Source of the DNA: a bacterium HR20
Lineage (GTDB): Bacteria > Bacteroidota > Ignavibacteria > Kapaibacteriales > NICIL-2
Assembly (NCBI GenBank): GCA_002898675.1
Contig: BEHW01000027.1
Coordinates: 1 to 21,224 of the forward strand
Length of the DNA stretch: 21,224 nucleotides
Direction of reading: 5' to 3'
In this document: positions 1 through 8,058 of the stretch, in pieces
Layout of the letters: the number at the start of each line of letters is the position of its first letter
How positions within the stretch are numbered: the stretch's first letter is position 1
Translations under genes and position numbers: made by a program
Notes under the pieces: generated by a model
Database searches by the model: none
Seen by the model: only the letters and a program-made list of their open reading frames with translations
Told to the model about the DNA's origin: nothing

Positions 1-1
1 G

Positions 2-1021
2 ACCGGCGATGATATTCTCCCTCGCATTGATGAACTCTTGGCAGCAGGACATCCGATGCTGCACCTGGACACTGGCGTGCCACTTGCTGCAGTGCGAGAT
101 CGGCTGCTGAGTGCAAACGTGTACCTCGGTGCCCGTCCAGTCGTCGAAGCACTCACGCGTGGTGCGCAGGTTGTTATCACAGGTCGTGTGACCGATACGG
201 GGTTGACCCTTGCACCGATGATCTATGAGTTCGGCTGGGCGTGGGATGATTGGAACAAGCTCGCCGCAGGTGTGGTGGCAGGGCATATCAACGAGTGCGG
301 AGGCCAAGCAACCGGTGGTAATTTCCTCGGTGTGTGGCAGCAGCTTCCCAACCTTGCCGAGATTGGGTTTCCAATCATCGAGGCATACCCCGATGGAACG
401 TTCGTCGTGACCAAGCACGATGGTACTGGCGGTGCGGTTACCCGCGAAACTGTCTCTGAGCAACTCCTCTACGAAATCGGCAATCCACGTGAGTACATCA
501 CACCCGACTGCGTCGCAGATTTTACGACGATCCAACTCCGCGACGAAGGCAACGACCGCGTTGCAGTCTTTGGCATTGAAGGGCGGCCAGCAACATCAAC
601 CTACAAGGTCAGCGCCAGTTATGCCGACGGTTACACTGCGGTAGGAACGCTGGTGTACTCAGCGCCGAAGGCACTCGAGCGCGCCCAGGCTGCCGACGCA
701 ATTCTGCGGCGACGCTTAGAGTTGCTCGGGCTGCAGTTCGAGGAAATCCGAACAGAGTTTGTTGGCTACAATGCATGTCACGGGCCGCTGGCGCCACCTG
801 TTGAACCGCCGGAAGTCATGCTACGGATCGGTGTCCGGTCCCATGACTACGCAGCAGTCGAGCGATTCGGTAAAGAGCTTGCCCCGTTGATCTTGACTGG
901 ACCGCCGGGGGTGACCGGCTTTTCTGGAGGACGACCCAAACCCAGCGAGGTTGTTGCGTATTTCCCCACACTCATCCCCAAAGAAGTCGTTACACCGGAG
1001 GTTTCCATCCTTGAGTTGTGA
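2..1021 (+). CDS. AtuA/DUF1446-family protein, 5' end missing
   Basis: The C-terminal 339 residues of an acyclic-terpene-utilisation AtuA-like (DUF1446) protein. The frame is open from base 2, so the true start lies upstream of the window; the TTG at 38 is internal, because the residues before it (GDDILPRIDELLAAGH) already match the family. Family-like segments are YLGARPVVEAL, VVITGRVTDTGLTLAPMI, FGWAWDDWNKLAAG, GGNF and, near the end, GFSGGRPKPSEVVAYFPTLIPK. In Pseudomonas the family is linked to citronellol/geraniol catabolism, but most members are uncharacterised, so the substrate here is unknown. It reads into the DUF2279 gene with a 4-nt gap, which suggests one transcript. The family call is firm; the function is not. 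Confidence 0.88.
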   Translation, partial: TGDDILPRIDELLAAGHPMLHLDTGVPLAAVRDRLLSANVYLGARPVVEALTRGAQVVITGRVTDTGLTLAPMIYEFGWAWDDWNKLAAGVVAGHINECGGQATGGNFLGVWQQLPNLAEIGFPIIEAYPDGTFVVTKHDGTGGAVTRETVSEQLLYEIGNPREYITPDCVADFTTIQLRDEGNDRVAVFGIEGRPATSTYKVSASYADGYTAVGTLVYSAPKALERAQAADAILRRRLELLGLQFEEIRTEFVGYNACHGPLAPPVEPPEVMLRIGVRSHDYAAVERFGKELAPLILTGPPGVTGFSGGRPKPSEVVAYFPTLIPKEVVTPEVSILEL

Positions 1022-1025
1022 TCGG

Positions 1026-2138
1026 ATGCGCTGGTGGGTCGTCTCTCTGGCGTTCGTTGCTCTGAGCAGTTCATCGCATGCAGTGGAAGAACCTGTGGTA
1101 GGGGCCAAGAGCAGAGTGGCTCTCTTGCCTGCGTCCAGCTATGCAGAGCATTGCGGTGTAGCAGCAGCTGGAGATCTGCTGACGGCGCAATCGGATGATA
1201 CTGTAGCGGCGTTTGGTGCACCACGCACGATTCCGTGGCACGAGTTTACCTGGGCCGGTCATCAGCGCTACACGATTGACGGCCAACCGCCTTTACGCGA
1301 AAGCCGCATCAACCCCTACACGTTGAGTGCAGCAGGCTCGATTTACGTCGGAATTATGGTGGGACTGCACCTTTACCAGAAAGCGACGATTTGGAACGAG
1401 CGCGCGGAATTTCGCGTGATCGAAGATGGCTCGTATGCCCGTGGGGTGGATAAGCTCGGTCACATCTACGGCGCATACGTGATGTCCTACTACTCTGGGG
1501 AGCTGCTCCAAGGCGCTGGTGTGGACCATCGGCATGCGATGCTCTACGGTGCATTGATGGGAATCGTGTACCAAAGCTACGTCGAGTTCGAAGATGGAGT
1601 CGGCAAGGATTGGGGATTTAGCCCGAGCGATTTTGCATACGACATCATCGGGGCGAGCTATTTTCTCCTGCAGCAATCTGTGCCGTTCTTGCAGTACTTT
1701 TCGCCGAAGTGGAGCTATGTGCCAGCGCATTGGTACGGCGAAGCTGAGCGTGCCGAAGGCCGCACGTTCATTGATGACTATAGCAGCTCGACGTTCTTCC
1801 TTTCGGCAAAGCTGCGTCCGCTGCTACCAGAACCCGTGCAGCACGTAATCCCACCGTGGCTTGCGCTCGGGATTGGCTACGGTGTTCGCGGCTTAGGGGG
1901 GAACAATGGCCATTCCGATCGGCGCATTGCCTTGAGTCTCGACGTGGATTTGGTCGAGCTACTGCCAAACTTCGAGTCACTGCTCGGCAAGCCAGTAGGA
2001 TCGGTGCTCAACTGGCTGGCACAATCGTTCAACTACTTCAAACTGCCGACGCCAACACTCGAGTGGAGCGAGCATCACCCACCACGGGTGTACCTGCTCT
2101 ATCCGTTCAAGATTCAACTGGGAGGCGCGCGTCTGTGA
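1026..2138 (+). CDS. DUF2279-family exported protein
   Basis: A 370-residue protein. I chose the ATG at 1026, four bases after the previous stop, because it gives a classic signal peptide (MRWWVVSLAFVALSSSSHA, cleavage near residue 19); the frame is open further upstream inside the preceding gene. The central part (about residues 105-225) looks like DUF2279: VDKLGHIYGAYVMSYYSGEL, then a polar/acidic segment with FEDGVGKDWGFSPSDFAYDIIGA. This conserved H/D/W-rich core with hydrophobic stretches is found in envelope proteins of Bacteroidota and Proteobacteria whose role is unknown. The C-terminal 120 residues contain alternating hydrophobic segments that could be envelope-associated beta strands, which is inference. 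Its stop overlaps the glycosyltransferase start by 4 nt, so the two are probably co-translated. Confidence 0.8.
   Translation: MRWWVVSLAFVALSSSSHAVEEPVVGAKSRVALLPASSYAEHCGVAAAGDLLTAQSDDTVAAFGAPRTIPWHEFTWAGHQRYTIDGQPPLRESRINPYTLSAAGSIYVGIMVGLHLYQKATIWNERAEFRVIEDGSYARGVDKLGHIYGAYVMSYYSGELLQGAGVDHRHAMLYGALMGIVYQSYVEFEDGVGKDWGFSPSDFAYDIIGASYFLLQQSVPFLQYFSPKWSYVPAHWYGEAERAEGRTFIDDYSSSTFFLSAKLRPLLPEPVQHVIPPWLALGIGYGVRGLGGNNGHSDRRIALSLDVDLVELLPNFESLLGKPVGSVLNWLAQSFNYFKLPTPTLEWSEHHPPRVYLLYPFKIQLGGARL
2121..2125 (+). promoter_or_regulatory. Ribosome binding site for the glycosyltransferase
   Basis: GGAGG ends 9 nt before the GTG at 2135 and 15 nt before the ATG at 2141. The spacing favours the GTG start. 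It is one of the few clear Shine-Dalgarno matches in this window. Confidence 0.55.
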
Positions 2139-2947
2139 CTATGCGGCAACTATCAACGGACGTTCTGCTCTGGGAGCGCTCGCCGCAGCGACTTCGATCG
2201 GAGCAGGTTCGCATCAGCGTCATCATTCCAACGTTAGAAGAGGAGAAAGCCCTTCCGCGATTGCTCGCTCGTTTTGACGATGCAACAATCGAACGCTTTG
2301 GCATCGAGCTGATCGTCAGCGATGGCGGCAGTAAGGATGCCACAGCTGAGATTGCTCGCACACATGCAGATGTAGTCGCAGTGCATGCATCCGCACGCCG
2401 GCAGACCATTGCAGAGGGGCGAAACGTTGGAGCACGCCTTGCGCGCGGTCAGACGCTTGTTTTCCTCAACGCCGATTGCGTGCCAGCCAATTGGCAGTGC
2501 TTTTGGCAGACGATCGCGGAGTGGACTGCTGAGCGCGGTCGCTACCTGCGCTACGGAGTACTCGCTGGCCCGGTGGAGGTGCATCCGGCTGAGCGTCGGT
2601 GGAGTGATCGCATCGTGCATGGGTGCTTCAACGCGTATCTCCGGCTTGCTGCAGCAGCTGGGCTTGGCGTCGGACGCGGGGAATGTCACGTTGTGCGGCG
2701 ATGGCTTTTCGAACAAGCAGGTGGATATGCTGCATCGCTTGCTGCAGGCGAAGATTTCGAGTTCCTCCATCGCGTGCGGAGATGGACTCGCGTTGCGCTT
2801 CCTCCAGAGCTGCGCGTGTACGAATCCCCGCGGCGCTACCGCCGGTGGGGATACCGGCGAATCCTCTGGCAGTGGTTCCTCAATTGGCTTGGTGCACTGC
2901 TGGTTCAGCAGAGCATCTCGCGCGAGTGGTTGCCAGTGCGGGAATAA
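2135..2947 (+). CDS. Glycosyltransferase family 2
   Basis: A 270-residue GT-A-fold glycosyltransferase that would transfer a sugar from a nucleotide-sugar donor. The N-terminal ISVIIPTLEEE (residues 27-37) is the GT2 nucleotide-binding strand, VSDGGSKDAT holds the first conserved Asp (D63), and FLNADC holds the metal-binding acidic residue (D114). GGYAASLAAGEDFEFLHRVRR is the usual ED acceptor/catalytic region. The hydrophobic C-terminal segment WQWFLNWLGALLVQQ may be membrane-associated. The start is GTG 2135, supported by the GGAGG at 2121; ATG 2141 is the alternative and would remove two residues. It overlaps the DUF2279 stop by 4 nt. Acceptor and sugar cannot be told from sequence; a role in envelope glycan or glycolipid assembly is a guess from the exported neighbour. 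Confidence 0.88.
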   Translation: MTMRQLSTDVLLWERSPQRLRSEQVRISVIIPTLEEEKALPRLLARFDDATIERFGIELIVSDGGSKDATAEIARTHADVVAVHASARRQTIAEGRNVGARLARGQTLVFLNADCVPANWQCFWQTIAEWTAERGRYLRYGVLAGPVEVHPAERRWSDRIVHGCFNAYLRLAAAAGLGVGRGECHVVRRWLFEQAGGYAASLAAGEDFEFLHRVRRWTRVALPPELRVYESPRRYRRWGYRRILWQWFLNWLGALLVQQSISREWLPVRE

Positions 2948-2995
2948 TCTCCCCCTTCGGCAAGAGCAAGAAACGATCCTCCTGCAGTGAGGCGG

Positions 2996-3003
2996 TATCT
3001 TTG
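2996..3003 (+). promoter_or_regulatory. Bacteroidota-type -7 element before purM
   Basis: TATCTTTG matches TAnnTTTG exactly and ends 27 nt before the purM ATG, within the 83-bp gap after the glycosyltransferase gene. No clear TTTG -33 box is seen at about 19 nt upstream. The rest of the gap (2948-3030) shows no gene and no terminator hairpin. Confidence 0.5.
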
Positions 3004-3030
3004 CATCACATCACCGCGCAATCAGCCACG

Positions 3031-4020
3031 ATGGACTACTCAACCGCTGGTGTCAACATCGCCGCGGGCGATGAGCTGGTCGCCCGTATCAAGCCGCTTG
3101 TCCGCTCGACGTTCGATCGGCGTGTTCTCGCCGACGTTGGGCACTTTGGTGCACTCTACGACGCACGCTTCGATGAACTGCGCCATCCAGTACTTGTCAG
3201 CAGCACCGATGGGGTCGGGACCAAGCTGAAGATCGCCATTGCAATGAATGTTCATTCGACGATCGGGCGAGATCTGGTCAACCACTGCGTCAACGATATC
3301 CTCGCCTGCGGAGCGCGTCCGCTGTTCTTTCTGGACTATTTTGCTACGGGGAAACTCGACGTCGCTGTTGCCGAGCAGGTGATTGCAGGTCTTGTTGCTG
3401 CGTGCCGCGAAAATGGCTGTGCACTCATCGGCGGCGAGACGGCAGAACTGCCGAGCCTCTACGCTGAGGGTGACTATGACCTTGCCGGCACGATCGTTGG
3501 CGTCGTCGAAAAGGATGCTATTGTTGACGGGCGCAGTATTGCAGCAGGAGATGTGCTCATCGGTCTTCGGTCGAGTGGTCTTCACACAAATGGCTATTCG
3601 CTTGCGCGCGCGGTTCTGCTGGAGCAGTATCGGCTCGACGAGTTCATTCCAGAGTTGGATGCAACGCTCGGTTCTGCTCTGCTGGAAATTCATCGCTCGT
3701 ACCTTCGGAGTGTCCAACCACTGCTGGAGAAAAAGCTCCTTGTGGGAATTGCACACATCACTGGCGGCGGTATCGAGGGCAACACGCGGCGCATTCTTCC
3801 GAAGGGGTTGGCACTCGACATTGCATGGGGGGAATGGGAGGTTCCACCAATTTTTCGCTTGATCGAGCGTTGCGGGAACGTCAGCACTGACGAAATGCGG
3901 CGGGTCTTCAATCTCGGTATCGGCATGGTGCTGGTTGTCCGCCCAGAACATGCACAGACGGTACTTGCCTTGACCGCAGACGAACAGAGCTGCGTTATTG
4001 GGCGCGTCGTTACCGAGTAA
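3031..4020 (+). CDS. purM: Phosphoribosylformylglycinamidine cyclo-ligase (AIR synthetase)
   Basis: Catalyses ATP-dependent ring closure of FGAM to aminoimidazole ribonucleotide, the fifth step of de novo purine synthesis, in the cytoplasm. The 329-residue length is close to the usual 340-350. Diagnostic motifs appear in order: AGDELVARIKPL (12-23), STDGVGTK (58-65; ATP/phosphate-binding glycine-rich loop), CVNDILACGARPLFFLDYFA (86-105), ALIGGETAELP, YDLAGTIVGVVEK, SSGLHTNGYSLAR, HITGGGIEGNTRRILP and FNLGIGMVLVV. The open frame extends far upstream, but homology begins at the ATG at 3031, which lies 27 nt after a TAnnTTTG element. It is a single gene outside any purine operon here, and its last 11 bases overlap the end of the convergent MFS gene. 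Confidence 0.98.
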   Translation: MDYSTAGVNIAAGDELVARIKPLVRSTFDRRVLADVGHFGALYDARFDELRHPVLVSSTDGVGTKLKIAIAMNVHSTIGRDLVNHCVNDILACGARPLFFLDYFATGKLDVAVAEQVIAGLVAACRENGCALIGGETAELPSLYAEGDYDLAGTIVGVVEKDAIVDGRSIAAGDVLIGLRSSGLHTNGYSLARAVLLEQYRLDEFIPELDATLGSALLEIHRSYLRSVQPLLEKKLLVGIAHITGGGIEGNTRRILPKGLALDIAWGEWEVPPIFRLIERCGNVSTDEMRRVFNLGIGMVLVVRPEHAQTVLALTADEQSCVIGRVVTE

Positions 4021-5326
4021 TCGCCGAGTCTTCGCTGCGTCGTATCGAGCGCTCCACTGCAACGAGGAGGGCAATGGTGAGCACAAATCCTCCACCGAGG
4101 ACCAATGCGCCGGTGCGTAGTGATCCGCTCAGCGCGACAGCAACGCTGAAGACACCCATCCCAAGCGTTGTCCCAAGTTTTTCTGCAATGTCGTAGAGGC
4201 TAAACAGCGAAGCATGCAGTGGAAACGCTGTAATGAGTTTGGAAAACGTTGCGCGCATCTGCGATTGCAGCCCGCCGAGGACAAGCCCAATCACTGCAGA
4301 GAGCAACGCAAAGTGCAGCGGTGTCCGTACCCAGTACGCAGCGGCACACGCGGCACCCCACACCGCAGCGATCGCAATGAGACCGCGCACATTTCCTAAC
4401 CGCTCCGCCAGCCGCGCACACAGCCACGATCCAAGTGCTGCAACAAACTGGACGACCAAGATGATGCTCACCAATAGCGATTCCGGGAGTGCCAACTCCT
4501 GCGCTCCGAATAAGCTCGCAAGCAGGATGACCGATTGCACGCCCATCGAAGCTGCCAGGTAACTTGCCAGAAAGATCGCAATCGTCGGATACGTCCGAAG
4601 GGTTTTGATGGCGCGCAGAAGGTTGGTCCATCCGCTTGCGACCGCACCCTTGAGCGTGCCAGGTTTTGTCGAGCGGGATTCTGGGACGACGCGTAGCGTG
4701 ATCTGCGCAAAACCTCGCCACCATAATCCCACAGCAACGAAGACCCATGGTGCAATGTGCAGGAAGGCTGCGCTGCCGCTCTCTTCAATGCCGAGGATGT
4801 GTGGCTCCACGATGACTGCAAGTGCACCTGCAAGCAAAAGTGACGAACCGAGGTAGCCGTAGATATACCCCTGCGCACTAATGCGATCGTGCAGCGGCGG
4901 TGGCGCAATCTCCGGCAGGAATGCGTTGTAGAAGACCAGCGACCCGTTGAAGCCGATACTTGCAAGCATCGCGCATGCAAGCCCGATGCCCAGATGCGAG
5001 CGATCGAAGAATGCAAGCCCAATGCAACTGGCAGCACCGAGTGTGCAGAAAACCTGGAGGAATGTTTTTTTCCGTCCGCTCCAATCAGCGATGCCTGAGA
5101 GCACTGGAACAAGCAGTGCGTTGATCGCATACGATGCCGCAATCACGAGCGAGTAGAGCGAGGCAGATTCCCAGCGCACACCTGCGAATGTGACAAGCGG
5201 TGCCTGCGCATCATCCCGAGCGATGAGGCTGAAGTACACCGGAAACAGCGCAGTGGAAATGACCAGCGGATAGGCGGAGTTCGCCCAGTCGTACATGCAC
5301 CACGCCCGGATGATCCTACGCTCCAT
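4010..5326 (-). CDS. UMF1-type MFS transporter (Atg22-like)
   Basis: A 438-residue integral inner-membrane transporter with about 12 hydrophobic segments. The N-terminus RAWCMYDWANSAYPLVI followed by FPVYF is the hallmark of the UMF1/Atg22-like MFS branch (yeast Atg22 exports vacuolar amino acids). SGIADWSGRKK (after the third helix) is the MFS loop 2-3 motif, and FNGSLVFYNAFLPEIA is also typical of the branch. The open frame extends to 5521, but the ATG at 5326 is the first that begins with family sequence and avoids overlapping the upstream gene. The gap to that gene's stop is 11 nt, so it is probably the last gene of a minus-strand operon with the FN3 and VWA proteins. Substrate unknown. 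Its stop lies inside the 3' end of purM. Confidence 0.9.
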   Translation of the reverse strand: MERRIIRAWCMYDWANSAYPLVISTALFPVYFSLIARDDAQAPLVTFAGVRWESASLYSLVIAASYAINALLVPVLSGIADWSGRKKTFLQVFCTLGAASCIGLAFFDRSHLGIGLACAMLASIGFNGSLVFYNAFLPEIAPPPLHDRISAQGYIYGYLGSSLLLAGALAVIVEPHILGIEESGSAAFLHIAPWVFVAVGLWWRGFAQITLRVVPESRSTKPGTLKGAVASGWTNLLRAIKTLRTYPTIAIFLASYLAASMGVQSVILLASLFGAQELALPESLLVSIILVVQFVAALGSWLCARLAERLGNVRGLIAIAAVWGAACAAAYWVRTPLHFALLSAVIGLVLGGLQSQMRATFSKLITAFPLHASLFSLYDIAEKLGTTLGMGVFSVAVALSGSLRTGALVLGGGFVLTIALLVAVERSIRRSEDSAITR

Positions 5327-5337
5327 AGCGCTGCCGC

Positions 5338-8022
5338 TTAGCGGAAGATCCAGAACGCACTTACAACCGGAAGCGCGACGAAGCGTTCCTGTGGTTGCGT
5401 GGGAAACGCGAGCATGATCCCGCCATCGAGCGCCAGTTGCTGTCCGAAATACCGGACGCTCGCTGCGATAGGAACGGACGAAACGGTTCCAGCATGGAAA
5501 ATGTCGAGAGCGACTTTCCATTGCGGTGCGAACTGAACGTCACCACCCAGCGCAAGAACGGGGACGTCCGCACGATACCGATCGCGGCTGGTGCGGTGCT
5601 CTTTGAAGGCATAGCCTACGCCGCCGTTGAGTCGGACATTGCCGAGTTGGACCGTTGCGAGCAGAAACGGTGCTGCAAGGGTGATCTGTGTTGTGTCGGT
5701 GTGTGTTTCAGCACGGGTGAAGGCAATTGCTCCGCCGCCGGCGATGCTCCAACGCTCGCTCAATTGGTGAGCCAGCCGAGCGCCGATTCCGTAGGCATAG
5801 AAGCGCTGCTCGCCGAACCGGATTGGGAGCAGGCCGCCTGCAAAGAGCGCAACGCGCTCGGTTGGAGCGTAAAGGCCCAAGAGACTAATGCCATCATAGC
5901 TTCCGATGCCGACTGTGCCTGCGTTGAGCGGCTCTGCAGTGGGCAGTGCAAGGGTCCGAAACCGTGTGGGGTCCTGCTGGAGCTGAGAAGGCGGAATGCC
6001 ACGCCCGTTGAGCTCGAGCGTCAGTGGAGTCATTGGGTCAGTGATACGCGCGGTAGCATGGAAAAAGCGGACGCTATCTGGCTGAAAGGCGATCTCGAGG
6101 TTCGATGTCGCTCCGAGTGTGATCCTGAACGCGCTGCTATCACCGCTCCATTCGATCGTGCTGCGGTCGGTGGTGCTTGGTGTGTAGGGGATGTTTGCCT
6201 GCCGCAGTGTTCCAATCTCGACCGAGCCAAAGTCCACAATTGTGTGGAGTGGAGTTGCGCCGATGCCGTGGCCCCAGATGACTTGGCGAACGTAACCACT
6301 CGGTGAAACAAGGAGCAACTCTGCGGTGCGGCGCCCACGCGCTGATGGCCGGAAGAACAGCTCGACGTCGAGCGTACCGCCCGGCGGAATCTTCGCGGGG
6401 AAGACTCCGCTGGCTATGCCGAAATCGCTTGCGGCTTCGCCTGTGAACTCGATGCGCTCGATGGTGAGCGGGTCACTTGTGGAGCGATTGTGGATGTAGC
6501 TTCTGAGCACGGTGTCTTTTCGAATTCCGACGGCTGCTTGTCCTAGGTCGGCGGGGGTGATCACTCCACTGGTTGGCTCGATAGTGATCGGCTTGTCAAG
6601 TTGCGCGGTCTGGCGGCTGGAACTACCGATGCGCTCAAGTTGGATGCTCACTCGGCGAGGAGCATCAATGAGCGGCACCTTCCAGCGCCAGCGGAGGTTG
6701 CTTGCTGCGTCGGCGATTGTCTGCCAGGAGCGCCCGTCGTCGTAGGAAAGCGCGATGCGACAGCTATCGTCCGGAGGAATACCGAGCCACGCAATAAGGA
6801 CGTCGCTCCCGCTCCAGTAGCGTTCACCTCCTTGGGGATTGATGATCCGAAACAGCGATGGCTGCACCTGCGCAGAGCGGCGTCCAACGCTGAATGTGAC
6901 CACTTGTTCGCCACAGGATGTTGCAATGTGGAGCTCGCCCCATGCAGCACTGGTATCGCGTGCACGGTAACGCACAGTGAGCGTTGCGGAGTTATCGGCT
7001 CCCAGCAACATCCGCACAGGTGCAGCAAGCGAAAATCCGGGCGAGCCACTTATCCAGGCAGTGTCCAGACGGACAGGAAGTCCGCGTGCGGTGAGCGTAA
7101 CCGTCGCATCACGCGTTGTGCCGAGCAGTGGAACGCCGAAGTACACGTGCGAGGTGGTGATCTCCAGGCTCGCAGTGCGTGGCGCTCGGTAGCGTATGCC
7201 GTAGGTTGAGCGCGGAAAATGTAGCTGGACCTCATGCAAAGCGGTGCACGTGGCGAGTGCATCGTAGCGGATGCTGCAGAGTGTCGCTTCGCCTCGGACA
7301 AGACGAGCGATGTGCTCTGCTGCTTGTGCTGCTGCGTCGGGGGAGCTGATAAGCTCGAACCATCCGCCATCGCTTTCCAGTGCAAGGGAGCGGAGCGCTG
7401 GGGGCGCCTCGTTGCGGAGCATGACTGCGATGACGTGCGGAAGTGCTGAGCCAAAGCGTAAGCGAACGCGAGCAAGGTCAAGCGTATCCAACCCATCAGT
7501 GACGACGATGACCAAACGCTGGCGGCTTGCACTCTTTCCGAATGCTACTGCTGCCGCATCGAATGCAGCAGCGTAGTTGGTGCCACCGCCGAACTGCAGA
7601 GTTCTCACTGCATCAGGCAGTTGGGCGGCATCAGTGGGTGGTTGTGCAGTGGCAGAATTGGCAAACGGCACAAGGAAAAACCGCACATCGCTGGACCGAA
7701 GCTCGCGTGCAAAGGTAGCCGCGATTGTATCGAGCAGAGCACGGTTCTCGCGCCAGACGCTATTGCTCGAGCTTACATCCACGCACAACGCAATGTCCGC
7801 AGGCACTGCGGCAGCAACGCGCTCGCAGGTGTGTTCGGCAATCTGCACGGGGATGCTGCTATCATCTACGCGCGATGGCGGAGAAAGTTGTGCGCTTTCG
7901 CGGGGGAAGTACCAAACACGCACGCTCGGAAAGTTGCGTTCATCGAGGCGGTAGATTTGTCCCAGAAGTAGCGCAGGGCAGAAGGCAGCGAGCACGAGCG
8001 TTACGACATGTCGCATGGTCAT
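5338..8022 (-). CDS. Secreted VWA / Ig-like protein with C-terminal beta-barrel-like region
   Basis: An 894-residue exported protein. A signal peptide (MRHVVTLVLAAFCPALLLG) covers the first ~22 residues. A von Willebrand A domain spans about 76-243 with a complete MIDAS: DVSSS (D82, S84, S86), T148 in GGGTN and D176 in VVTDG, so metal-dependent ligand binding is plausible. Next come Ig-like/choice-of-anchor-D-like repeats (about 285-380 and 490-680) around a Kre9/KNH-like module (PQGGERYWSGSDVLIAW ... YDDGRSW, about 395-485). The last ~195 residues alternate glycine/aromatic-rich strands (YAYGIGARLA, SIAGGGAIAF, LNGGVGYAF), like an outer-membrane beta-barrel of about 8 strands. The start could be ATG 8022, ATG 8016 or TTG 8028; an AAAGGAG at 8048-8054 sits too far away to decide. 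It follows the FN3 gene by 36 nt and precedes the MFS gene by 11 nt. Function unknown; adhesion or surface scaffold is inference. Confidence 0.82.
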   Translation of the reverse strand: MTMRHVVTLVLAAFCPALLLGQIYRLDERNFPSVRVWYFPRESAQLSPPSRVDDSSIPVQIAEHTCERVAAAVPADIALCVDVSSSNSVWRENRALLDTIAATFARELRSSDVRFFLVPFANSATAQPPTDAAQLPDAVRTLQFGGGTNYAAAFDAAAVAFGKSASRQRLVIVVTDGLDTLDLARVRLRFGSALPHVIAVMLRNEAPPALRSLALESDGGWFELISSPDAAAQAAEHIARLVRGEATLCSIRYDALATCTALHEVQLHFPRSTYGIRYRAPRTASLEITTSHVYFGVPLLGTTRDATVTLTARGLPVRLDTAWISGSPGFSLAAPVRMLLGADNSATLTVRYRARDTSAAWGELHIATSCGEQVVTFSVGRRSAQVQPSLFRIINPQGGERYWSGSDVLIAWLGIPPDDSCRIALSYDDGRSWQTIADAASNLRWRWKVPLIDAPRRVSIQLERIGSSSRQTAQLDKPITIEPTSGVITPADLGQAAVGIRKDTVLRSYIHNRSTSDPLTIERIEFTGEAASDFGIASGVFPAKIPPGGTLDVELFFRPSARGRRTAELLLVSPSGYVRQVIWGHGIGATPLHTIVDFGSVEIGTLRQANIPYTPSTTDRSTIEWSGDSSAFRITLGATSNLEIAFQPDSVRFFHATARITDPMTPLTLELNGRGIPPSQLQQDPTRFRTLALPTAEPLNAGTVGIGSYDGISLLGLYAPTERVALFAGGLLPIRFGEQRFYAYGIGARLAHQLSERWSIAGGGAIAFTRAETHTDTTQITLAAPFLLATVQLGNVRLNGGVGYAFKEHRTSRDRYRADVPVLALGGDVQFAPQWKVALDIFHAGTVSSVPIAASVRYFGQQLALDGGIMLAFPTQPQERFVALPVVSAFWIFR

Positions 8023-8058
8023 ACGCAATGGTTCGCAAACGAATGTGCTCCTTTGACG

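Noticed and set aside
3040..4095. 351-residue open frame on the minus strand opposite purM
   Set aside because: The plus strand carries all PurM motifs; the antisense product has no recognisable domain and it would run into the adjoining MFS gene.
5395..6306. 303-residue cysteine-rich open frame on the plus strand in the VWA gene
   Set aside because: Shadow of the VWA protein; its odd composition is what an antisense frame of this codon usage gives.
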